From assembly GCA_035539855.1 (NCBI GenBank), contig DATLHO010000040.1, positions 1-56,060 on the forward strand: a DNA stretch of 56,060 bases, read 5' to 3'. The notes under the pieces were generated by a model. It searched no databases. It was not told where the DNA came from and was given only the letters and a program-made list of their open reading frames with translations. The position numbers and the translations under genes were made by a program. Source of the stretch: DATLHO01 sp035539855. GTDB taxonomy: Bacteria > Bacteroidota > Ignavibacteria > OLB7. The stretch's first letter is position 1. Each line of letters starts with the position of its first letter. This document shows, piece after piece, positions 42,825-53,300 of the stretch.

Positions 42825-44366
42825 ATGTTCTCGCAGCTTCGCTCGGCCTCGACGCTCGGCATCAACGCGTTCCTCGTCGACATCGAGACGCACGTCGACC
42901 ACGGCCTCTTTAGCTTCTCGCTCGTCGGTCTGCCCGACGGCGCCGTTCGCGAGAGCCGCGATCGCGTCGGCGCCGCGATCAGGAACTCCGGCTATCTGGT
43001 GCCGGCCTATCGCTACACCGTCAACCTCGCCCCCGCCGACGTGCGCAAGGAGGGCTCGGCGTTCGATCTTCCGATTGCGCTCGGCGTGCTCATCGCCACG
43101 CATCAGATCCCGCACGACGGACTCGAGCGCACTCTGCTCGTCGGCGAGCTCGCCCTCGACGGTTCGCTGCGACCGGTGCACGGCGTCCTGCCGATCACGC
43201 TCGCGGCCAGGGCCGGCGGCATCGCGCGCATGATCGTGCCGCGTGAGAACGCCGAGGAGGCCGCGCTCGTCGACGGCGTCGAGGTCGTGCCGAGCTCCTC
43301 GCTGCGCGACGTCGTGCGCTACGTCACCGGCGCGCTCGACGTCGATGCGCACCGTGTCGATCGCGACGCGCTGCTGGCGAGCAATCAGTGCTTCGCCGTC
43401 GACCTCGCCGAGGTCAAGGGCCAGGAGAACGTCAAGCGCGCCTTCGAGGTCGCCGCCGCCGGCGGACACAACGTCATCATGATCGGTCCCCCCGGCGCCG
43501 GCAAAACGATGATCGCCCGGCGCCTGCCGACGATCCTGCCGCCGATGAGCTTCGAGGAGGCGCTCGAGACGACGAAGATCCACTCGGTCGCCGGCCTGCT
43601 CTCGCCCGGCACCGCGCTGATCACGACGCGTCCATTCCGCAGTCCGCACCACACGATCTCCGACGCCGCGCTCGTCGGCGGCGGCGTCGGCGTCGCGCGT
43701 CCCGGCGAGATCTCCCTGGCGCATCACGGCGTGCTGTTCCTCGACGAGCTGCCCGAGTTCGCGCGCAACGTGCTCGAGGTGCTGCGCCAGCCGCTGGAGG
43801 AGAACAGGATCACGATCTCGCGCACGCGCATGTCGCTCACGTTCCCGTGCAACTTCCAGCTCGTCGCGAGCATGAACCCGTGTCCGTGCGGCAACTTCGG
43901 CAACCCCAACGCGCACTGCGACTGCAACGGCACGACGATCCAGCGCTACATGGGCAGGGTCTCCGGTCCGCTGCTCGATCGCATCGACATCCACGTCGAG
44001 GTCACGGCGGTGCGATACCAGGAGCTCGCGGCGCGCCGCGGCGGCGAGCCGTCGGAGGCGATCCGCGAGCGCGTGGTCGCCGCGCGCGCCATCCAGGCCG
44101 AGCGATTCGGATCGGCCAGCGGACTGTTCAAGAACGCCGACATGACGTCTCAGGAGATCCGCCGCCACTGCACGCTCGACGCGGACTGCCAGGAGCTGCT
44201 TCGCCAGGCGATGACCGCGCTCGGTCTGAGCGCGCGAGCCTACGACCGGATCCTCAAGGTCGGACGCACCATCGCCGATCTCGCGGGCGTCGATGCAATC
44301 CGGCCCGAGCATCTGTCGGAGGCCATCCAGTATCGAAGTCTCGACCGCCAGTTCTGGAACGCCTGA
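42825..44366 (+). CDS. YifB/ComM-family AAA ATPase (Mg chelatase-like)
   Basis: A 513-residue protein. Its N-terminal Lon-like fold has FLVDIETHVDHGLFSFSLVGLPDGAVRESRDRV, shortened here to landmarks FSLVGLPDGAVRESRDRV. An AAA domain follows with Walker A GPPGAGKTMIARRLP, Walker B GVLFLDELPEF, the R-finger SRTRMSLTFPC and the zinc-binding MNPCPCGNFGNPNAHCDC. A C-terminal Mg_chelatase domain completes it. ComM-type proteins are hexameric helicases acting in branch migration during transformation. The ATG at 42825 (MFSQLRSAS) matches the family start; an ATG at 42777 would add 16 residues and lies 14 bases after the promoter box. Confidence 0.93.
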   Translation: MFSQLRSASTLGINAFLVDIETHVDHGLFSFSLVGLPDGAVRESRDRVGAAIRNSGYLVPAYRYTVNLAPADVRKEGSAFDLPIALGVLIATHQIPHDGLERTLLVGELALDGSLRPVHGVLPITLAARAGGIARMIVPRENAEEAALVDGVEVVPSSSLRDVVRYVTGALDVDAHRVDRDALLASNQCFAVDLAEVKGQENVKRAFEVAAAGGHNVIMIGPPGAGKTMIARRLPTILPPMSFEEALETTKIHSVAGLLSPGTALITTRPFRSPHHTISDAALVGGGVGVARPGEISLAHHGVLFLDELPEFARNVLEVLRQPLEENRITISRTRMSLTFPCNFQLVASMNPCPCGNFGNPNAHCDCNGTTIQRYMGRVSGPLLDRIDIHVEVTAVRYQELAARRGGEPSEAIRERVVAARAIQAERFGSASGLFKNADMTSQEIRRHCTLDADCQELLRQAMTALGLSARAYDRILKVGRTIADLAGVDAIRPEHLSEAIQYRSLDRQFWNA

Positions 44367-44570
44367 TCGACGCGTACCACGCTCGTAACGGGATGTTCTC
44401 TCGCGATTGATCCGTCGTCATGACGCACGACGCGTATCGGTGTGCTCGAAGCCCTCAAATCGCCGGGATCGAGCCTATCATCCTCCTAACCATCCGCGGG
44501 GCACGATCGTTGTGCTGGCGGGTACCGACGCCACCATTGCGCGCAAGCACAGCGTGCGGTTAAACGCCTG

Positions 44571-44593
44571 CCCGATTCTTCGCTCGAATCGGG
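44571..44593 (+). other. Hairpin in the leader of the glycan cluster
   Basis: An 8-bp stem CCCGATTC/GAATCGGG with a 7-base loop, 36 bases before the start of the glycoside hydrolase-GT2 gene. No T-tract follows. It may be an attenuator, an operator or a ComM terminator. The rest of the 262-base gap shows nothing I can identify. Confidence 0.4.
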
Positions 44594-44628
44594 TTCGGTC
44601 GCGTCGTCATGGATAGAAAGGGAGTACG

Positions 44629-47295
44629 ATGAGCAGATCTGGGCACGGAGATGGAGATTCGTCCGCGGAACGGCCGGCGACCGAGAGCGCGCGAATCAGC
44701 GCGCGTGGAAAGTTCCTGTATCGCGGCACCGAGAAGTTCACGGTCAAGGGTGTCACGTACGGAACGTTCCGGCCCGACGCGTCGGGCGAGCAGTTCCCGC
44801 GACACGAGACCGTCGAGCGCGACTTCGCGATGATGCGCGCCGCCGGCATCAACGCGATCCGCACCTACACTCCACCGCCCCGCTGGCTCCTCGACCTGGC
44901 GCATCGTCACGGCATCTACGTGATGGTTGGCGTGCCGTGGCCGCAGCATCTGATGTTCCTCGACGATCCGTCGCTGGTCGCCGCCACGCACGAGGCGGTG
45001 CGCACCACGGTGGGCCGCTGTGCCGGACACCCCGCCCTGCTGGCGTTCGCCATCGGCAACGAGATTCCCGCGACCGTCGTGCGCTGGTATGGCCGCGAGC
45101 GGATCGAGCGCTTCCTGCGTGGTCTGCACGCGATCGTGCGCGCTCTCGATGCGAGCACGCCGGTCACGTACGTGAACTTCCCGACGACCGAGTACCTCGA
45201 TCTCCCCTTCCTCGACTTCGTCGCCTTCAATGTCTATCTCGAGACGCGGGAGAAGCTCTCGTCGTACCTCGCGCGGCTGCAGAACATCGCCGGCGATCGT
45301 CCGCTCGTCATGGCGGAGATCGGACTCGACAGCCGCCGCAACGGACACGACGTGCAGGCGGAGTCGTTGCGCTGGCAGATCGCGACCGCCTTCGAGGAGG
45401 GATGCGCCGGCACGTTCGTCTTCGCGTGGACCGATGAATGGTACCGCGGTGGATTCGAGATCGAGGATTGGGACTTCGGTCTGACGACACGAGCGCGCGC
45501 CGAGAAGCCCGCGCTCGAGGCCGCTAGCGAAGCCTATCGGATCGCTCCGGCCCGACTGGAGAATCCCCCGATGATCTCGGTCGTCGTCTGCAGCTTCAAC
45601 GGCGCGCGCACGATCGGCGAGTGCCTCCACGGCATCAGTCGATTGCGATATCCGCGCTACGAGGTGATCGTCGTCGACGACGGCTCGACCGACGCGACCG
45701 CGGAGATCGCCGGTCGGTTCGCCGTGACGCTGATCGCGACGACCAACGGCGGTCTGAGCAGCGCGCGCAACGTCGGCTGGCAGGCCGCGCGGGGCGAGAT
45801 CGTCGCGTACATCGACGACGACGCCACGCCCGATGCCGACTGGCTCACATATCTGGCGCTCGGCTACGCCGCCGGAGACTTCGGCGGCATGGGAGGACCG
45901 AACATCCAGCCGGTGGACGACGATCCGATTGCGCACTGCGTCGCGAACGCTCCCGGAGGACCAATCCACGTGCTGACGAGCGACCGCGTCGCCGAGCACA
46001 TCCCGGGGTGCAACATGTCGTTCCGTCGCGATGTGCTCGAGCACGTCGGTGGCTTCGACACGCAGTTCCGCATCGCCGGCGACGACGTCGACTTCTGCTG
46101 GCGCGTGCAGGAGGCAGGCTACACGATCGGCTTTCACGCCGGCGCGATGGTCTGGCACCACCGCCGCAACCGCGTGAAAGTCTACTGGAAACAACAGCGC
46201 AACTACGGCCGCGCCGAGGCGATGCTCGAGCGGAAGTGGCCGCAGAAGTACAACGCGGCCGGCCACGCGTCGTGGCAGGGCCGGCTCTATGGCGACGGCG
46301 TCCGGCAGTTTCTCGGCTGGCACCGCGGTCGTGTCTACCAGGGAGTCTGGGGCATGGCGCCGTTCCAGGGCGAGGAGGCTCCGGTGCAGTCGATCGTCGC
46401 GGCGCTGCCGCTCATGCCGGAGTGGTACCTGGTGATCGCGGTCCTGTCGATCACGTCGATCCTCGGGCTCGCCTGGTCTCCCCTGCTCGCGGCCCTGCCG
46501 CTGGCCCTCGGCGCGATCGCCGTGCTTCTTGCCGACGCGTACATCGGTGGCGCGCGCGCGCGCCTGCCCGGCGGCGGTTCGGCGCCGCTGCGCCTGCGAG
46601 CGACGACGTCGCTGCTGTTCCTCATGCAGCCGCTGGCTCGACTCGTCGGTCGCGGCAGCCACGGGCTGACGCCGTGGCGCACTCGCATGACCTCGATCGC
46701 GGCGCCCGTCGCGCAGATGGTCTCGGTGTGGAGCGAGCGGTGGCACGACTCGAGCGACTGGATCGCGCGGCTCGCCGACGCGATCCGTGAGACCGGCAGC
46801 GTGACCGACAGCGGCGGAGCCTACGATCGCTGGGATCTGCGCGTGCGCGGCGGTCTCGTCGGCGGCGCGCGCGTACTCGTCGGCGTCGAGGAGCACGGGG
46901 CCGGGCGGCAGTACGTTCGGGTTCAGATCAATCCGGTGATCCCGCGCGCGGCGATGATCCTCGTGGCCGTCTTCGCGATGCTCTCGACGCTCGCGTGGCC
47001 CGAGGCGAAAGCGGTCTCGATCGGCTTCGGCGCCGCGGCCCTCGTCGCGATGATCACGGCCCTGACGCAGTGCGGCTGGGCGATCGCACGAGCGCGCGAT
47101 GGCGTCGACGCGCTCGAGCGCATGACTGCGACCGAGCTGGCCGAGCACCTCGCGGCCGACGCGGCACCGGTCGTTGGCGACGCGGCGCCGGTCGTCGACG
47201 AGGCGGAGCCGGACGACGTCGCGGAGCTCACCGCCGTCGAGGTCGGGGACGTCGAGGACAGCGGCGCCGTGGACACGAACCGCTCGCAGCGATGA
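44629..47295 (+). CDS. Glycoside hydrolase (GH2/GH5-like) - GT2 glycosyltransferase fusion membrane protein
   Basis: An 888-residue protein. Residues 1-310 form a TIM-barrel hydrolase with KGVTYGTFRPDASG, the acid/base AIGNEIP (E145) and a nucleophile in VMAEIGLDSRR (E230), both present. Residues from about 315 form a GT2 glycosyltransferase with ISVVVCSFNGA, VVDDGSTDATAEIA, AYIDDDATPDADW and GDDVDFCWR. Two or three hydrophobic segments follow (about 605-650 and 770-815), then an Ala/Val/Asp-rich C-terminal repeat tail. AAAGGGAG precedes the ATG. It is the first gene of a coupled cluster with an ABC exporter. It plausibly builds a glycan while its hydrolase domain trims or transglycosylates it. 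No signal peptide is visible, so the topology is uncertain. Confidence 0.88.
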   Translation: MSRSGHGDGDSSAERPATESARISARGKFLYRGTEKFTVKGVTYGTFRPDASGEQFPRHETVERDFAMMRAAGINAIRTYTPPPRWLLDLAHRHGIYVMVGVPWPQHLMFLDDPSLVAATHEAVRTTVGRCAGHPALLAFAIGNEIPATVVRWYGRERIERFLRGLHAIVRALDASTPVTYVNFPTTEYLDLPFLDFVAFNVYLETREKLSSYLARLQNIAGDRPLVMAEIGLDSRRNGHDVQAESLRWQIATAFEEGCAGTFVFAWTDEWYRGGFEIEDWDFGLTTRARAEKPALEAASEAYRIAPARLENPPMISVVVCSFNGARTIGECLHGISRLRYPRYEVIVVDDGSTDATAEIAGRFAVTLIATTNGGLSSARNVGWQAARGEIVAYIDDDATPDADWLTYLALGYAAGDFGGMGGPNIQPVDDDPIAHCVANAPGGPIHVLTSDRVAEHIPGCNMSFRRDVLEHVGGFDTQFRIAGDDVDFCWRVQEAGYTIGFHAGAMVWHHRRNRVKVYWKQQRNYGRAEAMLERKWPQKYNAAGHASWQGRLYGDGVRQFLGWHRGRVYQGVWGMAPFQGEEAPVQSIVAALPLMPEWYLVIAVLSITSILGLAWSPLLAALPLALGAIAVLLADAYIGGARARLPGGGSAPLRLRATTSLLFLMQPLARLVGRGSHGLTPWRTRMTSIAAPVAQMVSVWSERWHDSSDWIARLADAIRETGSVTDSGGAYDRWDLRVRGGLVGGARVLVGVEEHGAGRQYVRVQINPVIPRAAMILVAVFAMLSTLAWPEAKAVSIGFGAAALVAMITALTQCGWAIARARDGVDALERMTATELAEHLAADAAPVVGDAAPVVDEAEPDDVAELTAVEVGDVEDSGAVDTNRSQR

Positions 47296-49121
47296 AGTAC
47301 TTCCGCCGCGTTCTCAAATACCTGCGGCCGTACTGGAAGCTCGCGGCCGTCTCCGTCGCGCTCATCGTCGTTGCGACGCTCGTCGGACTGCTCGCACCGT
47401 GGGCCCTGAAGATCCTCGTCGACAACGTTCTGCAGGGCCAGCCACTGCCCGACGGATTCGACGTCGTGCTCGGACCCTTCACCGACGACCGCATGACGTT
47501 CCTCATCGCGGTCGTTGTCGGCGGACTGCTCGTCGCGCTGCTCGGCGACGCGATTGTGATCATGCAGAACTACGTCGACACGAAGCTGCAGCTCGGCATG
47601 GGACTCGACGTGCGCAGCGAGCTGTTCCAGCACGCGCAACGCCTGTCGCTCTCGTTTCACGACCAGCGCAAGACCAGCAAGCTGATGTACGCGATCAACG
47701 GCCAGGCCGACGCCGCGGCTCAGCTCGTGATGACCGTTCCCCAGCTCGCGCAGAACGTGTTCACGCTCGTCGGCATGTTCTGGGTCACCTACACGATCGA
47801 CTCCACCATCGCGCTCATCTCGCTGACCGTTGTGCCGTTCCTGTACATGGCCGTCGGCTACTACGTGAAGAACATCGAGTCGCGACTGATGGAGGTCAAG
47901 CGCATGGAGGCGCAGTCGTTGTCGATCGTGCACGAGGCGATGGCGATGCTGCGTGTGATCGTCGCGTTCTGTCGCGAGCAGTACGAGCACGCGCGCTATC
48001 GCCGACAGGGACTCGAGTCGGTCGACGCGCGCGTCAAGCTCACGGTGCGCCAGACGGTGTTCTCGCTGGTCGTCAACATGACGACCGCCGTCGGCACGGC
48101 GCTGGTGCTCGGCTTCGGCGCCTTCGCGGTGATGGAGGGTCGGCTGACCGTCGGAGAGCTGCTCGTGATCGTCTCGTACGTCGCGGCCGTCTACAAGCCG
48201 CTCGAGCAAATCTCGACGACGATCGGCTCGCTGCAGAACCAGTTCGTGAGCCTGCGGATAGCGTTCAACCTCCTCGATACCGATCCCGAGATCTCGAACT
48301 CGCCCGGCGCCGTCGCGATCGACCGCGTGCGCGGCGACATCCGCTACGAGCGCGTCGGCTTCAGCTACAATCGGCGCAAGGACACGCTGAAAGGCATCGA
48401 CTTCGAGGCGCGCGCCGGAGAGGTCGTCGCGCTCGTCGGTCCGACCGGCGCGGGCAAGACCACCCTCATCAGCCTTCTGCCGCGGCTGTACGATCCGACC
48501 GAGGGACGCATCCTTCTCGACGGACGCGACATCCGCGAGTACACGCTCGAGTCCCTCCGCGGACAGATCAGCATCGTGCTGCAGGAGCCGCTGCTGTTCT
48601 CCGGATCGATCTACGAGAACATTCGCTACGGGCGGCTCGAGGCCACCCACGACGAGATCCTCGAGGCCGCGCGCAATGCCAACGCGCACGACTTCATCGA
48701 GCGCCTGCCCAAGGGCTACGACACGACCGTCGGCGAGCGCGGCGTCCAGCTCTCCGGCGGCGAGCGCCAGCGCATCGCCGTCGCGCGTGCGTTCCTGAAG
48801 GACTCGCCGATTCTCATCCTCGACGAGCCGACGTCGGCCATCGACTCGAAGACCGAGTCGGTCATCCTCGACGCGCTCGACCGGCTCATGGTCGGCCGCA
48901 CGACGTTCATGGTCGCGCACCGGTTGTCGACGATCCGCAACGCCGACATGATCCTCGTGCTCAACGGCGGAGAGCTCGTCGAACAGGGCACGCACGACGT
49001 GCTGCTGGAGCGGGACGGACTGTACCGGCAGCTCTACGACATGCAGACCTCGCGCGCGCGCCGGAAGATCGCGCCGCCGGAGGAGATCGTCGCGCCCCGC
49101 GAGGGAGGTGAGCACTCATGA
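47292..49121 (+). CDS. ABC exporter, fused permease-ATPase
   Basis: A 609-residue half-transporter with an N-terminal membrane domain (six segments, from LAAVSVALIVVATLVGLLAP) and a C-terminal ATPase. The latter has Walker A GPTGAGKTTLIS (about residue 383), the signature LSGGERQ (about 488), Walker B ILILDEPTS and the H-loop MVAHRLST. It belongs to the MsbA/type B exporter class. The start ATG overlaps the upstream stop (ATGA, 47292-47295), so it is coupled to the hydrolase-GT2 fusion and probably exports or flips the product. Confidence 0.94.
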   Translation: MKYFRRVLKYLRPYWKLAAVSVALIVVATLVGLLAPWALKILVDNVLQGQPLPDGFDVVLGPFTDDRMTFLIAVVVGGLLVALLGDAIVIMQNYVDTKLQLGMGLDVRSELFQHAQRLSLSFHDQRKTSKLMYAINGQADAAAQLVMTVPQLAQNVFTLVGMFWVTYTIDSTIALISLTVVPFLYMAVGYYVKNIESRLMEVKRMEAQSLSIVHEAMAMLRVIVAFCREQYEHARYRRQGLESVDARVKLTVRQTVFSLVVNMTTAVGTALVLGFGAFAVMEGRLTVGELLVIVSYVAAVYKPLEQISTTIGSLQNQFVSLRIAFNLLDTDPEISNSPGAVAIDRVRGDIRYERVGFSYNRRKDTLKGIDFEARAGEVVALVGPTGAGKTTLISLLPRLYDPTEGRILLDGRDIREYTLESLRGQISIVLQEPLLFSGSIYENIRYGRLEATHDEILEAARNANAHDFIERLPKGYDTTVGERGVQLSGGERQRIAVARAFLKDSPILILDEPTSAIDSKTESVILDALDRLMVGRTTFMVAHRLSTIRNADMILVLNGGELVEQGTHDVLLERDGLYRQLYDMQTSRARRKIAPPEEIVAPREGGEHS

Positions 49122-50344
49122 CGTTGTCGCTCCCCCCTCGCATCGTGATTCTCGGGATGATGACCCGGATGCCGGTTGCCGGCAACGTGTGGCTCGTCGC
49201 GCAGTACCTCGAGGGATTCCGACGCCTGGGCTGCGACGTGAGCTATGTCGAGGCGCACGGGATCACGCCGACGAAGCTCATGCAGACGCCGCAGGATGAC
49301 GGCTCCGAGCAGGCGGCACGCTGGCTCGGCGGGATGATGGAGCGCTTCGGCTTCGGCGATCGCTGGGCGTACCATGCGCTGCACGACGACGGCCGCTGTT
49401 TCGGGATGAGCGCCTCGCGACTGCGCGAGCTCTACCGTGACGCGGACATCATCATCAATCTCCACGGCGGCACCGTCCCTCTTCCGGAGCACAGCGAAAC
49501 GGGGCGGCTGCTGTACCTCGAGACCGATCCGGTCGAGCTCGAGATCGAGCTGCACGACGGCGACCCGGCGGCGATCGAGTTTCTCGCGCCGCACCGCTCG
49601 TTCGCGACATGGGGATTGAACTACGGCGCCGACGACTGCCGCGTGCCTCTGCCGCCGGATCTGCGCTATCGCCACTCGCCGCCGCCGGTGATCCTCGATT
49701 TCTGGGAGGGCGCCGACGGCGCCGCGGCCGAGCGTTTCACCACGATCGGCAACTGGCGACAGCCCGGACGCGTCGTCCTCGACGGCGAGACGTATTTCTG
49801 GAGCAAGCATCTGGAGTTCCGGAAGTTCATCAAGCTTCCGAAGCTCACCACGCAGCGTTTCGAGCTCGCACTGAGCCGCAGCAGCATGCGCGAGGGCGAT
49901 CTCGAGAAGATCGAGCGCTACGGCTGGAGCGTTCGTGACGCGCTCGAGGTCTCGATCGACATCGACACCTACCGCGACTACATCCTCGGGTCGCGCGGCG
50001 AGTTCACGGTCGCGAAGGATCAGAACGTGCGGCTGCGCAGCGGATGGTTCAGCGAGCGCAGCGCGCAGTACCTGGCGGCCGGCCGGCCGGTCATTACCCA
50101 GGACACCGGATTCGGCAGCTACCTGCCAACCGGCGAGGGGCTCTTTCCGTTCACCACGATGGACGAGATCCTCGACGCCGTCGAGCGCATCAACGGCGAC
50201 TACGATCGACACGCGCGCGCGGCGCGGGAGATCGCCCGGACGTACCTGAGCTACGACGTCGTGCTGCCGAAGCTGCTCGTCGACGCGTGGCAGCCGGCCA
50301 ACGGCGACGAAGTGCGACGCTACCTCGCGGCGCAACTGGCGTAG
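49118..50344 (+). CDS. Glycosyltransferase-like protein (GT-B-like, family 1/CgeB-type by appearance)
   Basis: A 408-residue cytoplasmic protein with N-terminal PRIVILGMMTRMPVAGNVWLVAQYLEGFRRLGCDVSYVE, cited by its landmark PVAGNVWLVAQYLEGF. A later INLHGGTVPLPE follows, and the C-terminal half has SGWFSERSAQYLAAGRPVITQDTGFG and LPTGEGLFPFTTMDE. The latter is the nucleotide-sugar-binding pattern of GT-B enzymes. A strong GGAGGTGA lies 7 bases before the ATG, which overlaps the ABC stop (ATGA). Donor and acceptor are unknown. Confidence 0.8.
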   Translation: MTLSLPPRIVILGMMTRMPVAGNVWLVAQYLEGFRRLGCDVSYVEAHGITPTKLMQTPQDDGSEQAARWLGGMMERFGFGDRWAYHALHDDGRCFGMSASRLRELYRDADIIINLHGGTVPLPEHSETGRLLYLETDPVELEIELHDGDPAAIEFLAPHRSFATWGLNYGADDCRVPLPPDLRYRHSPPPVILDFWEGADGAAAERFTTIGNWRQPGRVVLDGETYFWSKHLEFRKFIKLPKLTTQRFELALSRSSMREGDLEKIERYGWSVRDALEVSIDIDTYRDYILGSRGEFTVAKDQNVRLRSGWFSERSAQYLAAGRPVITQDTGFGSYLPTGEGLFPFTTMDEILDAVERINGDYDRHARAAREIARTYLSYDVVLPKLLVDAWQPANGDEVRRYLAAQLA

Positions 50345-50375
50345 TTGCAGTCACCACAGTCAGAGACCGAACGCG

Positions 50376-53300
50376 ATGAATCCGATCACGATGACAGCGA
50401 GCGTCGCAGCCCTGATTCCGCACTATCGGTGCGAGCAGTGGCTGGCGGGCTGCCTCGAGAGCCTTCTCGAGCAGTCCCGGCCGCCGCAGGCGATCATCGT
50501 GCTCGACGACGCGTCGGAGCAGCCGCCGGTCGACATTGTCGCGCGCTATCCCGGCGTCACGCTCTATCGCGCCGATCGGAACGTCGGACCGTACCGGCTC
50601 GTCCAACAGGCGATCGACGACTTCGCGTTCGACGCCTACCTGTTCCAGGATGCCGACGACTGGTCTTCTCCGCTGCGACTTGAGCGACTGCTGACCGCCG
50701 CGGAAGCCGCAGGGGCGCACCTGATCGGCAGCTACGAGGTGCGCGTGCTCGTCGACGAGGGCGACGTCGAGCACGTCCGGTATCCCGTCGACGTCAATGC
50801 CTCGCTGCGCCGGCATCCGCAGGGATTCCCACTGCTGCACCCCACCAGTCTCATCGCGAGATCGCTGCTCGAGCGCCTCGGCGGATTCGCCAGCGGCATG
50901 CGCTTCAGCGGCGACGCCGAGCTGCTGCGCCGCGCCGGTCATGTCGCGCGCATCGTCAATGTTCCGGAGTATCTCTACTTCCGGCGCAAGCGATCCGGGG
51001 CGCTGACGACGAGCGTCGAAACCGGTCTCGGAGCCCCGGCGCGCGAAAGCGTCCAGAAGCAGCTTCGCGAGCGCGCCCTGCGCAACGCCGAGCGCGTGGC
51101 CGCCGGCGAGGAGCCCGATCTCGCACCGATGAGCGTCGCGCCCTCGGTCACCCTCGAGCACCGCGCGGGTCCGGAGCCGGTTGCCGCTCAACCCGAGATT
51201 CACCGTTCGGAGCCCGAGCTCATCGACGATGAGCGACCTCCCGTCTTCATCGTCGGTCCCCCCCGCTCCGGCGTCGCGCTGCTCGCGTGGTGCCTGGCGC
51301 AGACCGGCGACGTGCATCCGCTGTTCGACGGCCGGTGGATCGGAACGATGATGCGCGAAGTGCTCGACGGCGTCGAGCAGCTCTTCGAGCCGGCCGGTCC
51401 GGAGCTCGACGCCGTGCGGGACGCCGCGCTGCTCGACGCCGGTGAAGCGGCCATGCGCGTGCTGCGCGAGCACGGCGACCGGGCGCCGCAGGCGACCGGG
51501 ACCGCGCCTCGCTTCGTCGTCGCCGATCCGATGCTGGCGCTCGACCTGCCCGCGCTCGATAGGGCGTTCCCCGGCTGTCGCATCGTGGCGATCGAGCGAC
51601 CGCTCGCCGACGTGATCGAGGGATTCTCGCGGACGCGCGCCGGCGACGGTGAGCATCGCTCAAGAAGATCGATCGACGATCTGTGGCGGCGCATCACCCG
51701 CTCGATGCGCGAGTCCGCGGCGGCTCTCGGCGCCGACCGCGTGCGGACCGTCGAGTACCGAACGCTCCTGGCCGAGCCGGAACGGACACTGCGCGAGCTC
51801 TCGGGCGAGCTCGGCATCGAGTCCGACGCACGCGCGCTGCGACCGCTCGCAGGGATGCTCCCGCCACCAGTCACCGCGGCAATCGAACCGGCGACGATCG
51901 GTGACTCGGTGTCTCGGGATGACGCGACGACCGCCGACACGTCGCTGCCGGCCGATGTCTCGGAGTGGTGGCGGCGCTTCATCGATCGCAGCGTGGCGTC
52001 AGAGGGCGAGCGCGCTCCGCTCGCCGCGCGCCTTCGCGCCGCGGTTCAGCGCCTCGTTCCGGAGCAGTCGTCGATCGCCGTCGTCAGCCGCGGCGACGAT
52101 GCGCTCGTCGACTTCGACGGTCGTCGAGGGATGCACTTCCCTTCCGAGGCGGATGGGACGTACATCGGATATCATCCCGCGGCCGACGGGGACGCGATCG
52201 AGCACCTCGAGCGCGCGATCGCTCGCGGCGCCACTCACCTGCTGATACCCTCGCCGTCGCTGTGGTGGCTCGAGCACTACCCTGAGCTCGCGCGGCTCCT
52301 TGCCGATCAGGCGCGACTCGTCCTGCTCGATCCGGATCTCGCCGCGCTCTACAGCCTCGACGGCATCGAGCGCGCACCGTCGGCGGACTCCGAGCATCGA
52401 GACGTCGACGAAGACCCAACCGAGGAGCTCGACCGCCTGAGGGCCGTCGACGACCGCACGTGCCGCGCGATCGCGCTGGCGCTCGGCGAGTCCGACGACG
52501 GGAGCCTGACGGACGACGAGCACGCGTGGATCGACCGCATCGAGGCGATGCGCGATCGGCTCAACGCGTCGCAGGAGCCGATCTCGATCGCCCTGCCGTC
52601 GAAGCGTCGCGTCGAGAAGGTCGACACGATCGGCGCGATCTGCCGGCTGCGCAGCAAGCAGTCGCTCTGGGGAACGGTCCTGCTGAAGCTCGTGCGCCAC
52701 CTTCGCCCGTCGCAGCTCATCGAGCTCGGCACGTGCATGGGCGTCTCGACGTCGTACCAGGCCGCCGCGATGGCGATCAACGGCGCCGGCTCGATGACCA
52801 CGCTCGAGGGCGCGCCGGCGCTCGCGGCGCTGTCGGAGCGCAATCTGGCGTCGATCGGAGCGCGCGGCGTCCGCGTCGTCCAGGGGCTGTTCGTCGAGAC
52901 GCTTCCGGGCGTTCTCGAATCGATGCCGCACATCGACTTCGCGTTTATCGACGGCCACCACGACGAGCACGCGACCCTGCGCTACTTCGAGGCGATGCTG
53001 CCGAAGGCCGCTCCCGATGCCGTCTTCGTCTTCGACGACATTCGCTGGTCCGACGGCATGCGGCGCGCGTGGGATGCCCTCCGTGCGCACGCCGCGGTCA
53101 CGACGTCGGTTGACCTCGGCGTCATCGGCGTGTGCGTCGTCAACGGCACGGCACGCCACGGGCACTTCGCTCCGGGCGCTCCGCGCGGTCGCACGGCGAC
53201 GCATCGTCCATCCGTGGCGCTCGCGGCCGCGCTGCTGCCCGGTGATGCGCGCGTGCTGGTGATCAGCCGCGGCGACGACGCGCTGCTCGAGCTCGGCTCC

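Noticed and set aside
42486..44312. 608-codon minus-strand frame opposite the ComM-like gene
   Set aside because: Antisense shadow; no recognisable motif, Arg/Asp/Ala-rich.
46923..49115. Long minus-strand open frame (730 codons) opposite the ABC exporter
   Set aside because: High GC leaves long antisense frames open. Its translation is Arg/Asp/His-rich without domains, while the plus frame is a complete ABC exporter.
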